DNA of 7,357 bases from Rhodanobacter sp. UBA5168 (GTDB taxonomy: Bacteria; Pseudomonadota; Gammaproteobacteria; Xanthomonadales; Rhodanobacteraceae). How positions within the stretch are numbered: position 1 is the first letter of the stretch; the number at the start of each line of letters is the position of its first letter. The position numbers and the translations under genes were made by a program. Below the pieces are notes generated by a model, which was given only the letters and a program-made list of their open reading frames with translations, ran no database searches and was not told the DNA's origin. Where the stretch lies: the NCBI GenBank assembly GCA_002413455.1, contig DHXA01000250.1, positions 489 through 7,845 on the forward strand, written 5' to 3'. Below are positions 1 through 7,357 of this stretch, in pieces.

Positions 1-917
<917 letters not shown>

Positions 918-949
918 GGATGGCGAGTCGGCTGGAGCGCGAACCGACA

Positions 950-955
950 ATTGTA
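950..955 (-). promoter_or_regulatory. Possible -10 element for prfC
   Basis: On the minus strand the hexamer TACAAT lies 32 bases upstream of the prfC ATG, inside the DNA shared with the remnant copy, where it reads TACAAC (6178-6173). No convincing -35 hexamer sits at 16-18 bases in either copy, so this is a weak promoter call based on one element. If real, the promoter core travelled with the duplicated 5' end. Confidence 0.25.
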
Positions 956-965
956 GCTTGGATCG

Positions 966-1082
966 GGCAGAGGCTCTCCGGGCAGCGCGGTCATCAACGT
1001 CGTGGTCGATGCTCAGACACTCGTGGCCCTGGACAGTGGATGAGGTAGCGAAACCACCGGGCACAGCTGCAAGCGAGCTGGG
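966..1082. other. Short intergenic gap between prfC upstream DNA and the dehydrogenase stop
   Basis: These 117 bases carry no recognisable gene. A weak inverted repeat (CAGCT, 7-base loop, AGCTG) lies close to the dehydrogenase stop but has no T-run, so it is not called a terminator. This stretch has no counterpart next to the right repeat copy, which marks where the two copies stop matching. Confidence 0.5.
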
Positions 1083-2785
1083 CTATCTTTCCTTGTAGCT
1101 GACGCGCCAGATGGAATTGGAGCCATCGTCGCTGACCAGGAGCGAGCCATCGGCTGCCTCCGTCACGCCGACGGGGCGCCCCCAGACCTGACCGTTCGGC
1201 AAGACGAACCCGGTGAGGAAATCCTCATATTCGCCGGTCGCGCGATCGCCGCCGTGTCGCGGCACGCGTATCAATTCATAACCGGCACGGGCAGATCGGT
1301 TCCAGGATCCATGTTCCGCCGCGAAGATGTCGCCGCGGTATTCGGCGGGGAACTGATGCCCCTCGTAGAACAGGAGTTGCAGCGATGCGCTGTGCGGATT
1401 CAGAAGAACGTCCGGCACGATGGTGCGGCTGGCCAGCTCGGGGTGTTTCCCGGCATGGCGGGGATCCTGATGAGCTCCCGTATACCACCAGGGCCAGCCA
1501 TAGAATCCACCTTGCTCCACGTGCGTGATGTAGTCGGGCGCCAGTCACCCAGGCCGTCGCGTTCGTTCACCGAGCACCACAGTGCGCCTGTCTTCGGGTC
1601 GATGGCCAGTCCGACCGCATTGCGGATGCCCGATGCATAGACGTGCATGTCGGAGCCGTCCGGTCGGAACACGAGAATATCGGCGCGATTCTTTTCGGCT
1701 GGATGCGTATCGGGATCGTCCACGTTCGACCCCGAGCCTACCGAGACATACATCCGGCTGCCGTCCGGCGAGAAACGGATATCGCGGGTCGAATGGCCTT
1801 GGCCGTGGGGCAGGTCGGCAATGTGCTCAGGCTTGCCGCGGGCCTGCAGGTCGCCGACCTGGAAGGGGAAGCGAACGACTTCGTCCGTATTCCCGACATA
1901 GATCCAATGCGGATTGGTTCCGGCGGGATAGAACGCGATGCCGAACGGCTCGTTGAGTCCAGTCGCGAAGACGTGAGTTTCCCTGGGCTGTCCGTTCGCC
2001 GCGATGCCGCGGAACACGATGAGTTTTCCTGCGCCCGTTTCCGCCAGGAAGATGTCTCCGTTGGGCGCCGTGCGCAGCAGCCGCGGATTCTCCAGATTGC
2101 TGGCAAACAGCTGGACCTTGAAGCCCGGGGGCGCTTTCGGCCAGGCGCTGGCGGGGCGTGCGACGACCTCCGGCCCATTCCCTGCAGACGGGGTTGCGTA
2201 GGGCGACGGCAGGTCCTGCACGGTTATTTTGCGGGTGGTACCGGGCGACTCGTATCGGAAGTCGGTAAACGGTGGCGTGGGCGCCGGCCAGTTTTCGGGA
2301 ATGTTCGCAGAAGCCGAGGCGGCCGGAAGCAGCCCGGGTGCGCGCGATGGCTCGCTGCCAAGGGACTGGACGAAGGTGACCAGGTCCCAGCGTTGCTCGC
2401 TGGAAAGATTGCCCCATGCCGGCATGCCGTTTTCAGTCGCGCCATGAGTGATGAACCAGAACAGCGCGCCTGCGGATGCCTGCTTCACTCGCACACTCGC
2501 CAAGGCCGGGACATTGCCGCTGCCCATCGCTGAGCCGCCGTGACAGCTTGCGCAATGGGCAGCGTACAGCGCGCTTCCCGCCTGGATGGCGGCGGGTTGT
2601 CCGACGTAGGGATTTTTTATCCTGTCCATGGTCGCTGGCGCATCGTGGAAACCTGCCGGCTTGTCCTGGCCGGTTGCGCAAATGGCATCACCGCAGCCGA
2701 TGACCACGATCCCGGCAATAACCGTGCGTATCCAGAGATTCATGCGGCGAGGGGATCGGGTCGACTGCTGTGCGATGGATTTCAT
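1083..2785 (-). pseudogene. Cytochrome c / PQQ-type sorbosone (sugar) dehydrogenase, one frameshift
   Basis: The family oxidises sugars or aldehydes in the periplasm with PQQ in a beta-propeller and passes electrons to cytochrome c. The ATG at 2785 has GGAG five bases upstream. A hydrophobic signal segment spans about residues 15-37; the preceding SPRRMNLW is faintly Tat-like. The fused cytochrome c domain has haem motif CASCH (78-82) and probable axial Met121 in NGMPAW. The propeller domain starts near 215, with AETGAGKL, GHSTRDIRFSPDG (330-342), SVGSGSN, GIRNAVG and WCSVNERDGLGD (403-414). After Asp414 the frame breaks near 1541-1549. The next frame continues the family sequence with LAPDYITHVEQGGFYGWPWW and runs 153 residues from 1544 to the TAG at 1083. 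About 568 residues in total would be expected. One codon plus one base seem to be missing (net 4 nt). The upstream frame runs on to a stop at 1400, giving 461 residues. It follows the hydroxyacid dehydrogenase gene by 60 bp in a likely operon. A sequencing error cannot be excluded. Confidence 0.88.
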
Positions 2786-2845
2786 GTCGGCTCCGGTGTC
2801 AGTCGACGGAAGAGTGATGTGCGGGCGCCATGTACGCTGCTCTTG

Positions 2846-3724
2846 TCATGCGTTCTTGCCGAGGCGGCGATAGACGGCGGATATATCCAGTTCGCCGAGC
2901 CCGGCCTCCACGGCCTCCGCCCATACCTCGCGGATACGTTCAAGCGCCGGCATCTTGATGTCTTTGGCGACGTCCAGTGCCAGGCCGGCATCCTTGACGC
3001 CCCAGGCAAGAGCCATCTGCGCATCGAAACGGCCGTTCTTGATCATGTCCAGCTTGGCCTTGGCATAGGGCGATCCAAGCGGGCCGCCCTCCAGCACCGA
3101 CCAGAACTCGTCCGTGCTGAAGCCGAGTGTCTCGGCCAGGCGGGTGGCTTCGGCCACCCCCTGCATCATGATGATCAGCCACGCATTGACGACGAGCTTC
3201 ATGCGTGAGCCGGCGCCCACCTTGCCCAGCCAATGCGTATTGCTGGCGATCGCCGAAAAGACCGGCTCGATCGCGCTTGCGGCCGCATGATCGCCACTGG
3301 CCAGTATTCTGATCCTGGCCTGCTCGGCAGGCCCCTTCGTGCCCGATACCGGCGCATCGATAAACGCGATGTCAGGGCGGGTCGAATGGATCGTGCGAGC
3401 CAGGCTCATGGTCGGCCCGACGCCGATGGTGCCCATCTGCGCGATAACGGCGCCTTTTGGCAGACTCGCCAGCGCGCCATCCGCACCGGCCAGCACGCTT
3501 TCAGTGATCTTGCCGTCGGGCAACATCGTGATCGCCACGCCAGCACCTTCTGCGGCCTGGCGTGGCGTGTCGCAGATCAGCGCTCCTGGCAAACCCTGGG
3601 CGCGGGCCGGGTTACGGTTCCACACACGGGTAGGGAAACCATGCTTGAGCAGATTGCCTGCAAAGGCGTGTCCCATGGCGCCCAGGCCCAGGACCGCGAC
3701 GGTCGGCATTTCAGTCATGGGCAT
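2846..3724 (-). CDS. NAD(P)-dependent beta-hydroxyacid dehydrogenase (3-hydroxyisobutyrate dehydrogenase / GLYR family)
   Basis: A cytoplasmic enzyme that interconverts a beta- or short hydroxyacid and its aldehyde/keto form, as in 3-hydroxyisobutyrate, tartronate semialdehyde or glyoxylate/succinic semialdehyde reductases. The 292 residues match the family length. The N-terminal Rossmann fold has GLGAMG (13-18). The substrate-binding signature reads FIDAPVSGTKGPAE (121-134), and catalytic Lys176 lies in GAGSRMKLVVN with the partner Asn180. The C-terminal half is the helical domain. ATG 3724 was chosen because GGAGG lies four bases upstream (3733-3729); ATG 3718 is equally possible at ten bases. 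A TTG at 3742 extends the frame but precedes the ribosome site. The gene starts 41 bp after the aldo/keto reductase stop and ends 60 bp before the PQQ dehydrogenase, so the three are probably co-transcribed. Exact substrate is unknown. Confidence 0.92.
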   Translation of the reverse strand: MPMTEMPTVAVLGLGAMGHAFAGNLLKHGFPTRVWNRNPARAQGLPGALICDTPRQAAEGAGVAITMLPDGKITESVLAGADGALASLPKGAVIAQMGTIGVGPTMSLARTIHSTRPDIAFIDAPVSGTKGPAEQARIRILASGDHAAASAIEPVFSAIASNTHWLGKVGAGSRMKLVVNAWLIIMMQGVAEATRLAETLGFSTDEFWSVLEGGPLGSPYAKAKLDMIKNGRFDAQMALAWGVKDAGLALDVAKDIKMPALERIREVWAEAVEAGLGELDISAVYRRLGKNA

Positions 3725-3765
3725 GCGGCCTCCGTCGGACAATGATTTTCGGTCACGATGCCGAC

Positions 3766-4812
3766 TCAGACTGCGGGCAGGGACGGGCCGTTTCCGGCGC
3801 CCGTGGCCTGGATGGCCTCGGCGATCACAGCCATCTCGTTACTCGTCAGTTGCAGCGAGGCCGCGGCCAGCCACCCGTCGACCTGGGCGCTGCTCCGTGC
3901 CCCGACAATGGCGCCGGTGACACCCGGCCAGGCCAGCGTCCAGGCCACGGCGATCGCAGCCACGCTGGTGCCATGAGCTTCCGCGATCGGGCGGAACGCA
4001 TGCGCGAGCTTCAGGTTGCTGTCCAACCGGCCACCCGTGAATTCCGCATTGCGGGAACGCCAGTCATCCTTGGCAAGGGCCGCCGCGCGCTCGCTTGTGA
4101 AGCTGCCGGTAAGCAGGCCCGATTGCATCGGGCTGTACACGATGACGCCGGTCCGGTGCTCATCGCACCACGGCAGTTCATCGGTGGCCACCGCGCGGCG
4201 GATCGCCGAGAAAGGTGGCTGCAGCGTGTCGACGTGGCCCAGCGTCTCTGCCGCGGCGAGCTGCTTTGCGTTGTGATTGGACAGGCCAACGGCGCGTACC
4301 TTGCCTTCTTTCTTCAGATCGAGCAGCGTCCGCCAGTAGGCTTCGAGTGGCGTGCCGTCCTCGGCCGGCCAATGCATCTGGTAGAGGTCGATACGTTCGA
4401 CGCCAAGGCGCCGCAACGATGACTCCACTTCACGGCGGATGCTTGCCGGCGCGCCCACCTGTCGCGGTGGCGCCTGACGGTTCGTGTCATCCCAGACCAG
4501 GCCGCACTTGGTGAACACATACGGACGCTTGTCCGGAGCGATGTCAGCGAGCGCGCGGCGCACCACCTCTTCGGAATGGCCGAGGCCATAGATCGCGGCG
4601 GTGTCGATCCAGTTGATGCCGCGGTCGATGGCGTGGCGGATTGCCGCGATCGAATCGTTGTCATCCTGCGCTCCCCAGCCCACGGCCCAGTCGGGGCCGC
4701 CGATCGCCCACGCGCCGAAGCCGACGCGGGTGATGTGCATGTCGGTAAGGCCGAGCTGGCGGGTAGGGAGTGTCGTGTTCGCCGGGGAAATCATCGAGGG
4801 GACGGTGTTCAT
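3766..4812 (-). CDS. Aldo/keto reductase
   Basis: A cytoplasmic (beta/alpha)8-barrel NADPH-dependent oxidoreductase acting on aldehydes, ketones or sugars. With the ATG at 4812 the protein has 348 residues. The N-terminal pattern LPTRQLGLTDMHITRVGFGAWAIGG fits the family. The catalytic tetrad is complete: Asp70 and Tyr75 in DTAAIYG, Lys102 in VFTKCG, and His147 in YQMHWP. The cofactor-binding region shows GLSNHN and, near the C-terminus, AIVGARSSAQV. The sequence resembles the IolS/YhdN group, but no specific substrate can be assigned. Start choice is uncertain: an in-frame ATG at 4866 sits in the AT-rich operator and is unlikely, and ATG 4794 is also possible; none has a strong ribosome site. 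It is the first gene of the minus-strand operon and diverges from the LysR gene, suggesting control by that regulator. Confidence 0.93.
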   Translation of the reverse strand: MNTVPSMISPANTTLPTRQLGLTDMHITRVGFGAWAIGGPDWAVGWGAQDDNDSIAAIRHAIDRGINWIDTAAIYGLGHSEEVVRRALADIAPDKRPYVFTKCGLVWDDTNRQAPPRQVGAPASIRREVESSLRRLGVERIDLYQMHWPAEDGTPLEAYWRTLLDLKKEGKVRAVGLSNHNAKQLAAAETLGHVDTLQPPFSAIRRAVATDELPWCDEHRTGVIVYSPMQSGLLTGSFTSERAAALAKDDWRSRNAEFTGGRLDSNLKLAHAFRPIAEAHGTSVAAIAVAWTLAWPGVTGAIVGARSSAQVDGWLAAASLQLTSNEMAVIAEAIQATGAGNGPSLPAV

Positions 4813-4935
4813 GGGGGGATCCGTGGGTTGGAGACGGTGACAAACTAGTCCCGGTCGGATCATCATTCAAATTGAATATTTTGATTCAAATAATCTATTC
4901 AATGAATTATCAGGCCGCTGCCGGGAGGCCCACTC
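4813..4935. promoter_or_regulatory. Divergent promoter/operator region between aldo/keto reductase and LysR genes
   Basis: This 123-bp gap contains an AT-rich island (about 4862-4911) in otherwise GC-rich DNA. ATTCAA occurs three times, at 4865-4870, 4884-4889 and 4897-4902. Each occurrence lies in a small odd-centred palindrome: ATTCAAATTGAAT (4865-4877), TTGATTCAA (4881-4889) and ATTCAATGAAT (4897-4907). Members of the LysR family usually bind two or three such dyads between their own gene and a divergent target, so this is the likely operator. On the minus strand, TTGAAT (4902-4897) with TATTCA 18 bases later is a possible promoter for the reductase operon. Confidence 0.7.
4923..4928 (+). 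promoter_or_regulatory. Ribosome binding site of the LysR gene
   Basis: GGGAGG lies seven bases before the ATG at 4936, an ideal Shine-Dalgarno placement. It fixes the start of the regulator. Confidence 0.85.
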
Positions 4936-5856
4936 ATGGAGTTACGTCAGTTGCAGCACGTCATCGCTCTGGCCGAGGAGCAGCATTTCACGCGCGCCGC
5001 GCGCCGGGTGAATATCGTCCAGTCTGCACTGTCCACATCGATACGTTCGCTTGAGGTCGAGCTCGATGCGAAGCTCTTCGTGCGCACCACGCGGCAGGTC
5101 CGCCTGACCACCGCCGGCACGGTGTTCCTCAGCAAGGCAAGGCTGGCGCTTGGGGCGATCGACGACGCACGCGACGCGGTGGCCGCCGTGCAGGGTCTGA
5201 AGCGTGGCACCTTGAGCATTGGCAGCATGCAGAGCCTGCCGGCGTTCCTCGATCTGCCTTCCCTGATCGAGCAGTTCCACGCACGCCATCCGGGGGTAGA
5301 GGTGCATCTGTCGCAAGGTGCTTCATCACTCCTGCTGGAAAAAGTGCGCAGTGGACGGCTGGACCTCGCGTTTCTGCCGCTGTCCGAACCGGTGGGCGAT
5401 GTCGAAACCTCGATGATTGCGTGCGAGGCGCTGGTGATCGCCTGCGCACCTGGACACCCCTTGGCAGGTCGCACGGATGTGCCGCTCTCGGCGCTCGAGC
5501 GAGAGTCGTTCGTCGATTTCGAGCTGGACTGGGGAACACGCAAGCTGGTCGACAGCGGATTTCGGGAGGCGAGGATCGAGCGGCGTATTGCGTTCGAGGT
5601 CAGCGATCTGGATACGCTGGTCGAACTCGTGCGTCGCGGACTGGGGATAGCCCTGCTTCCCGAGGCGATAGCGCGGGCACGCCAGTCGGTTCTCGGCATT
5701 GCCCAATTGGCCGAGCCCGAATTGTGTTGGGAACTGGTAGTTGCCTATGCCGCCGGGGCCGCACCCGCGGCACTGCCCACCGACCCGGCGCCCAGGGCCT
5801 TCCTGGAACTGCTGCACGAAAAAAGGCCGGGCCAGATATCTCTTGTTACGGATTGA
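4936..5856 (+). CDS. LysR-family transcriptional regulator
   Basis: A 306-residue DNA-binding regulator, the usual length for the family. Residues 1-60 form the winged helix-turn-helix: MELRQLQHVIALAEEQHFTRAA, then the recognition helix around VQSALSTSIRSLEVEL, then LFVRTTRQVRLTTAG. A linker helix spans about 60-90. The two-lobed effector-binding domain begins near GTLSIG (about 93-98) and includes LIEQFHARHPGVEVHL, GRLDLAFLPL and LVELVRRGLGIALLPEAIA. It is transcribed away from the aldo/keto reductase operon across the ATTCAA-rich gap, the classic arrangement for a LysR protein controlling its divergent neighbour and itself. The effector is unknown; a sugar- or aldehyde-derived metabolite is a guess from context. 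The end of the gene lies about 150 bp before the prfC remnant, so it is the last gene of the repeat-bounded segment. Confidence 0.96.
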   Translation: MELRQLQHVIALAEEQHFTRAARRVNIVQSALSTSIRSLEVELDAKLFVRTTRQVRLTTAGTVFLSKARLALGAIDDARDAVAAVQGLKRGTLSIGSMQSLPAFLDLPSLIEQFHARHPGVEVHLSQGASSLLLEKVRSGRLDLAFLPLSEPVGDVETSMIACEALVIACAPGHPLAGRTDVPLSALERESFVDFELDWGTRKLVDSGFREARIERRIAFEVSDLDTLVELVRRGLGIALLPEAIARARQSVLGIAQLAEPELCWELVVAYAAGAAPAALPTDPAPRAFLELLHEKRPGQISLVTD

Positions 5857-6008
5857 GCTCTGCCCTTCATGGAGGGAATGCAGGGCGCCCAGTGGTCTCC
5901 GGTCGGCTGCGGGTGTTGAGTGCTGGCACGCAGCCTCCAGGGGATCCCGAACCCGGCCCCGCGATGTTCAGCGTGTGCGTGATGTCGAAGGCAGTCCGGT
6001 GCTTCCTC
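5857..6008. other. Non-coding stretch between LysR gene and prfC remnant
   Basis: No recognisable gene, terminator or RNA is seen in these 152 bases. Open frames here on either strand are short or run through from neighbouring genes without family resemblance. On the prfC-like strand the bases next to 6013 may keep faint similarity to prfC codons 44-50, but too little to count. This is the right end of the putative inserted segment. Confidence 0.5.
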
Positions 6009-6140
6009 TCATCGACCCGGCATCTGGATCGCGCCACCGAACAGCAGCAGCTTTTCGGTAAACGTCGTCTTGCCCGCGTCAGGATGGCCGACGATGGCGA
6101 AGGTGCGGCGGCGGCGGGTTTCTTGGAGGTGGGTGGACAT
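6009..6140 (-). pseudogene. prfC: Truncated second copy of the prfC 5' end
   Basis: The frame from ATG 6140 to TGA 6009 encodes 43 residues. The first 40 align with RF3 residues 1-40, apart from Ser18 to Gly and Leu27 to Phe, both in or beside the G1 loop region that is nearly invariant in RF3. A one-base deletion (CC to C, near 6020/6021) then shifts the frame and gives a stop three codons later. The rest of prfC is absent. It keeps the start codon and 48 bp of upstream DNA seen at the intact gene, so it could still be transcribed and translated as a short peptide, but it cannot be a GTPase. It lies 289 bp from the mntP start and diverges from it, which is probably where the intact prfC start once stood. 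Confidence 0.92.
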
Positions 6141-6188
6141 GGATGACGAGTCGGCTGGAGCGCGAACCGGCAGTTGTAGCTTGGATCG
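6013..6188 (-). repeat. Direct repeat, right copy: broken prfC 5' end plus 48 bp upstream
   Basis: This 176-bp block is the partner of 789-965. The two edges next to the central segment share short identical strings: CGACCCGG (6013-6020 and 789-796), then, after the one-base gap, CATCTGGATCGCGCC (6021-6035 and 798-812). Beyond 6188 the sequence runs into the mntP leader and is unrelated to the DNA beyond 965. Confidence 0.93.
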
Positions 6189-6257
6189 TCGGCCCTCCGA
6201 ATCCGCTCCATGGTAGAGTCACCGCCGGACATCCCGGCCCTGCCGGCGTGTCCCCCA

Positions 6258-6358
6258 TCCTTTGGGGAGTAGCCTGCCTCGTTTCGGCGAGGCGTCTTCG
6301 TCAACATGCTCGGCAAGCCTGCCGTGGCGAAGACACCGATCCTGGTTGGCGAGACCAA
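6258..6358 (+). ncRNA. yybP-ykoY manganese riboswitch (mntP leader)
   Basis: The conserved strings of this Mn2+-sensing RNA are present in order: GGGGAGTAG (6264-6272), GTCAACATGCTC (6300-6311) and GGCGAGACC (6348-6356). Helices can be drawn: P1 TTGG (6262-6265) with CCAA (6355-6358); a hairpin GCCTCG/CGAGGC (6276-6281 with 6288-6293); and a long arm GTCTTCG/CGAAGAC (6294-6300 with 6328-6334). These match the family layout in which two helical arms dock to form the metal site. It lies 71 bases before mntP, the commonest proteobacterial target, and is expected to raise mntP expression when Mn2+ is high. Confidence 0.93.
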
Positions 6359-6363
6359 CGGCT

Positions 6364-6420
6364 GACGGCGCCACTGCGATCGGGCGCGCCGTCGTGCCGT
6401 TGCGCCTTGCCCGACCGATC
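6364..6420 (+). promoter_or_regulatory. Candidate riboswitch expression platform with two overlapping hairpins
   Basis: Between the aptamer and mntP, GACGGCGC (6364-6371) can pair with GCGCCGTC (6386-6393) in an 8-bp stem. Alternatively GATCGG (6378-6383) can pair with CCGATC (6415-6420), or TCGGGC (6380-6385) with GCCCGA, bringing structure to within ten bases of the start codon. The first stem lacks a following U-run, so control at translation is more likely than termination. The pairing was found by eye and is an inference. Confidence 0.4.
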
Positions 6421-6429
6421 TGGACACCC

Positions 6430-6996
6430 ATGAATCCCATTTCCATCCTGCTGCTCGGCTTTGCCATGTCCACCGATGCGTTCGCGGCGGCGATCGGCAA
6501 GGGTGTGGCGATGGCCCGGCCCCGGCTCGGCCAGGCGCTGCGCGCCGGCCTGATTTTCGGCGTGATCGAGGCGATCACGCCGGTGCTCGGCTGGTTGTTG
6601 GGCAGGAGCGCCTCGCGCTACATCGAAGCGTGGGACCACTGGGTGGCTTTCGGCCTGCTGCTGGCGCTGGGCCTGCACATGATCTGGAACGCGCTCAAGC
6701 CGGATACGGAAGAAACGGCTGACGATGCGAAGAGGCACGGCGTCGTCTCGCTCGCCATCACCGGATTTTCCACCAGCATCGACGCGCTGGCCGTGGGTGT
6801 GGGGCTGGCCTTCGTCGACATTCCGATCGCGGTCGTGGCGGGGGTGATCGGCCTGTGCACGTTCAGCATGGTGACGCTGGGCATCATGCTTGGCCGCGTG
6901 CTCGGTGCCATGGTGGGACGGCGCGCCGAGGTGGTCGGCGGCATCATCCTGATCGGCGTGGGTGCGGCGATCCTGTACGAACATCTCTCGACGTAG
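6430..6996 (+). CDS. mntP: Manganese efflux pump MntP
   Basis: MntP is a small inner-membrane exporter that protects against excess Mn2+. The 188-residue length and six hydrophobic segments fit the family, which consists of two related halves. Each half carries the conserved acidic motif: [13 protein letters not shown] with Asp16 and [13 protein letters not shown] with Asp118, the positions known to matter in the E. coli protein. A charged cytoplasmic loop (about 90-104, [11 protein letters not shown]) joins the halves. ATG 6430 was chosen because [17 protein letters not shown] is the standard N-terminus and the frame upstream runs into the riboswitch. The ribosome site is weak (GGA at 6422-6424), consistent with translational control by the leader RNA. 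The gene stands alone, converging on the M20 peptidase gene. Confidence 0.97.
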   Translation: MNPISILLLGFAMSTDAFAAAIGKGVAMARPRLGQALRAGLIFGVIEAITPVLGWLLGRSASRYIEAWDHWVAFGLLLALGLHMIWNALKPDTEETADDAKRHGVVSLAITGFSTSIDALAVGVGLAFVDIPIAVVAGVIGLCTFSMVTLGIMLGRVLGAMVGRRAEVVGGIILIGVGAAILYEHLST

Positions 6997-7090
6997 TGGT
7001 CCCAACGCCATCGGGAACGCGCCGCGGCCATTGGTGCGGCCGGGCGCAGATCGTTGATGCTGCCGCAACGGCTGGCGAGACCGCCGCTGC

Positions 7091-7357
7091 CTACTTCGCC
7101 AGCCGCGTCAGCACCCGATGCCAGAACTCCAGGCCGGCGGCGACTTCGGAGGCGGGCAGCTTCTCGTTGAGGCCGTGGGCGAACGAGTCGTCCGGTTTGG
7201 TGAAGGAGGCATCGATGCCGTAGCTGGGTACGCCGGCGTTGCGGAAGTACATGCTGTCGGAGGCACCGGCGGACATACCGGGCACGATCTCCACGCCGGG
7301 GAAGCGGTGATGCACGGCGTCTGTGACGGCGGCGATCACGTCCGGGCGCAGCGGCGA
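7091..7357 (-). CDS. M20-family metallopeptidase, C-terminal 88 residues, cut by right edge
   Basis: This is the end of a zinc-dependent M20 peptidase/deacylase (carboxypeptidase, DapE or aminoacylase type). The frame enters from the right edge and stops at TAG 7093-7091. The visible part is the last section of the catalytic domain. PGMSAGASDSMYFRNAGVPSYGI (about residues 26-48 of the fragment) is the typical SD-x-x-x-F/Y-R-x-x-GIP-x-YG stretch. His61 in FAHGLNEKLP is the late metal ligand of the HG-x-NE motif. A final helix (AAGLEFWHRVLTRLAK) closes the protein. The fragment is too short to tell the substrate; its pattern is closest to the M20 carboxypeptidase (PM20D1-like) group. It converges on mntP with a 94-bp gap that holds no clear terminator. 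Confidence 0.9.
   Translation of the reverse strand, partial: SPLRPDVIAAVTDAVHHRFPGVEIVPGMSAGASDSMYFRNAGVPSYGIDASFTKPDDSFAHGLNEKLPASEVAAGLEFWHRVLTRLAK

Noticed and set aside
1643..2533. Plus-strand open frame of 296 codons
   Set aside because: It is antisense to the cytochrome c/PQQ dehydrogenase, whose haem and propeller motifs establish the minus strand as coding.
6364..6393. Intrinsic terminator before mntP
   Set aside because: The 8-bp GC-rich stem has a 14-base loop and is not followed by a T-run, so it is treated only as possible translational control structure.
5867..6427. Minus-strand open frame of 186 codons crossing the prfC remnant
   Set aside because: It runs in a different frame from the RF3-like peptide, crosses the riboswitch antisense, and has no recognisable domain.
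6301..7068. Minus-strand open frame of 255 codons
   Set aside because: It is antisense to mntP and its riboswitch; the low-complexity His/Arg/Gln composition marks a shadow frame.
6997..7090. Terminator between the convergent mntP and M20 peptidase genes
   Set aside because: Only 5-bp inverted repeats without T-tracts are seen, for example CGTTG with CAACG, too weak to call.

Overview
The window is high-GC Gammaproteobacterial chromosome. It most resembles Xanthomonadales/Rhodanobacteraceae (Rhodanobacter- or Dyella-like), judged from the RF3 N-terminus and the gene mix; the genus is an inference. No mobility gene, tRNA, rRNA or CRISPR array is visible.

Layout. Bases 1-917 (minus strand) hold the first 305 codons of prfC (peptide chain release factor 3), running off the left edge. 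A metabolic cluster follows. Three minus-strand genes form a probable operon: an aldo/keto reductase (4812-3766), a beta-hydroxyacid dehydrogenase of the 3-hydroxyisobutyrate/GLYR family (3724-2846), and a cytochrome c/PQQ sugar (sorbosone-type) dehydrogenase (2785-1083) broken by one frameshift. A LysR-type regulator (4936-5856, plus strand) is transcribed divergently. The two promoters share an AT-rich gap with three ATTCAA half-sites. To the right are a yybP-ykoY manganese riboswitch (6258-6358), its mntP manganese exporter gene (6430-6996), and the C-terminal end of an M20 metallopeptidase (7091 to the right edge, minus strand).

The most notable feature is a second, broken copy of the prfC 5' end and its upstream DNA at 6013-6188, in direct orientation and about 93% identical to 789-965. 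The two copies bracket the whole metabolic cluster. This is the geometry expected if a segment entered the 5' end of prfC, displaced the native start region toward mntP, and supplied a replacement 5' end and promoter. SXT/R391-family integrative elements are known to do this at prfC. Most codon differences between the copies are synonymous, which favours acquisition of a diverged prfC 5' end over a recent local duplication. No integrase is present, so the segment is either a trimmed island or arose by homologous recombination.

Working together: the LysR protein probably senses a substrate or intermediate and controls the divergent oxidoreductase operon. The operon would pair periplasmic sugar/aldehyde oxidation feeding electrons to cytochrome c with two cytoplasmic NAD(P)-dependent carbonyl/hydroxyacid steps. 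The frameshift suggests the periplasmic step may be lost in this strain. The riboswitch-mntP unit is independent and handles manganese export.
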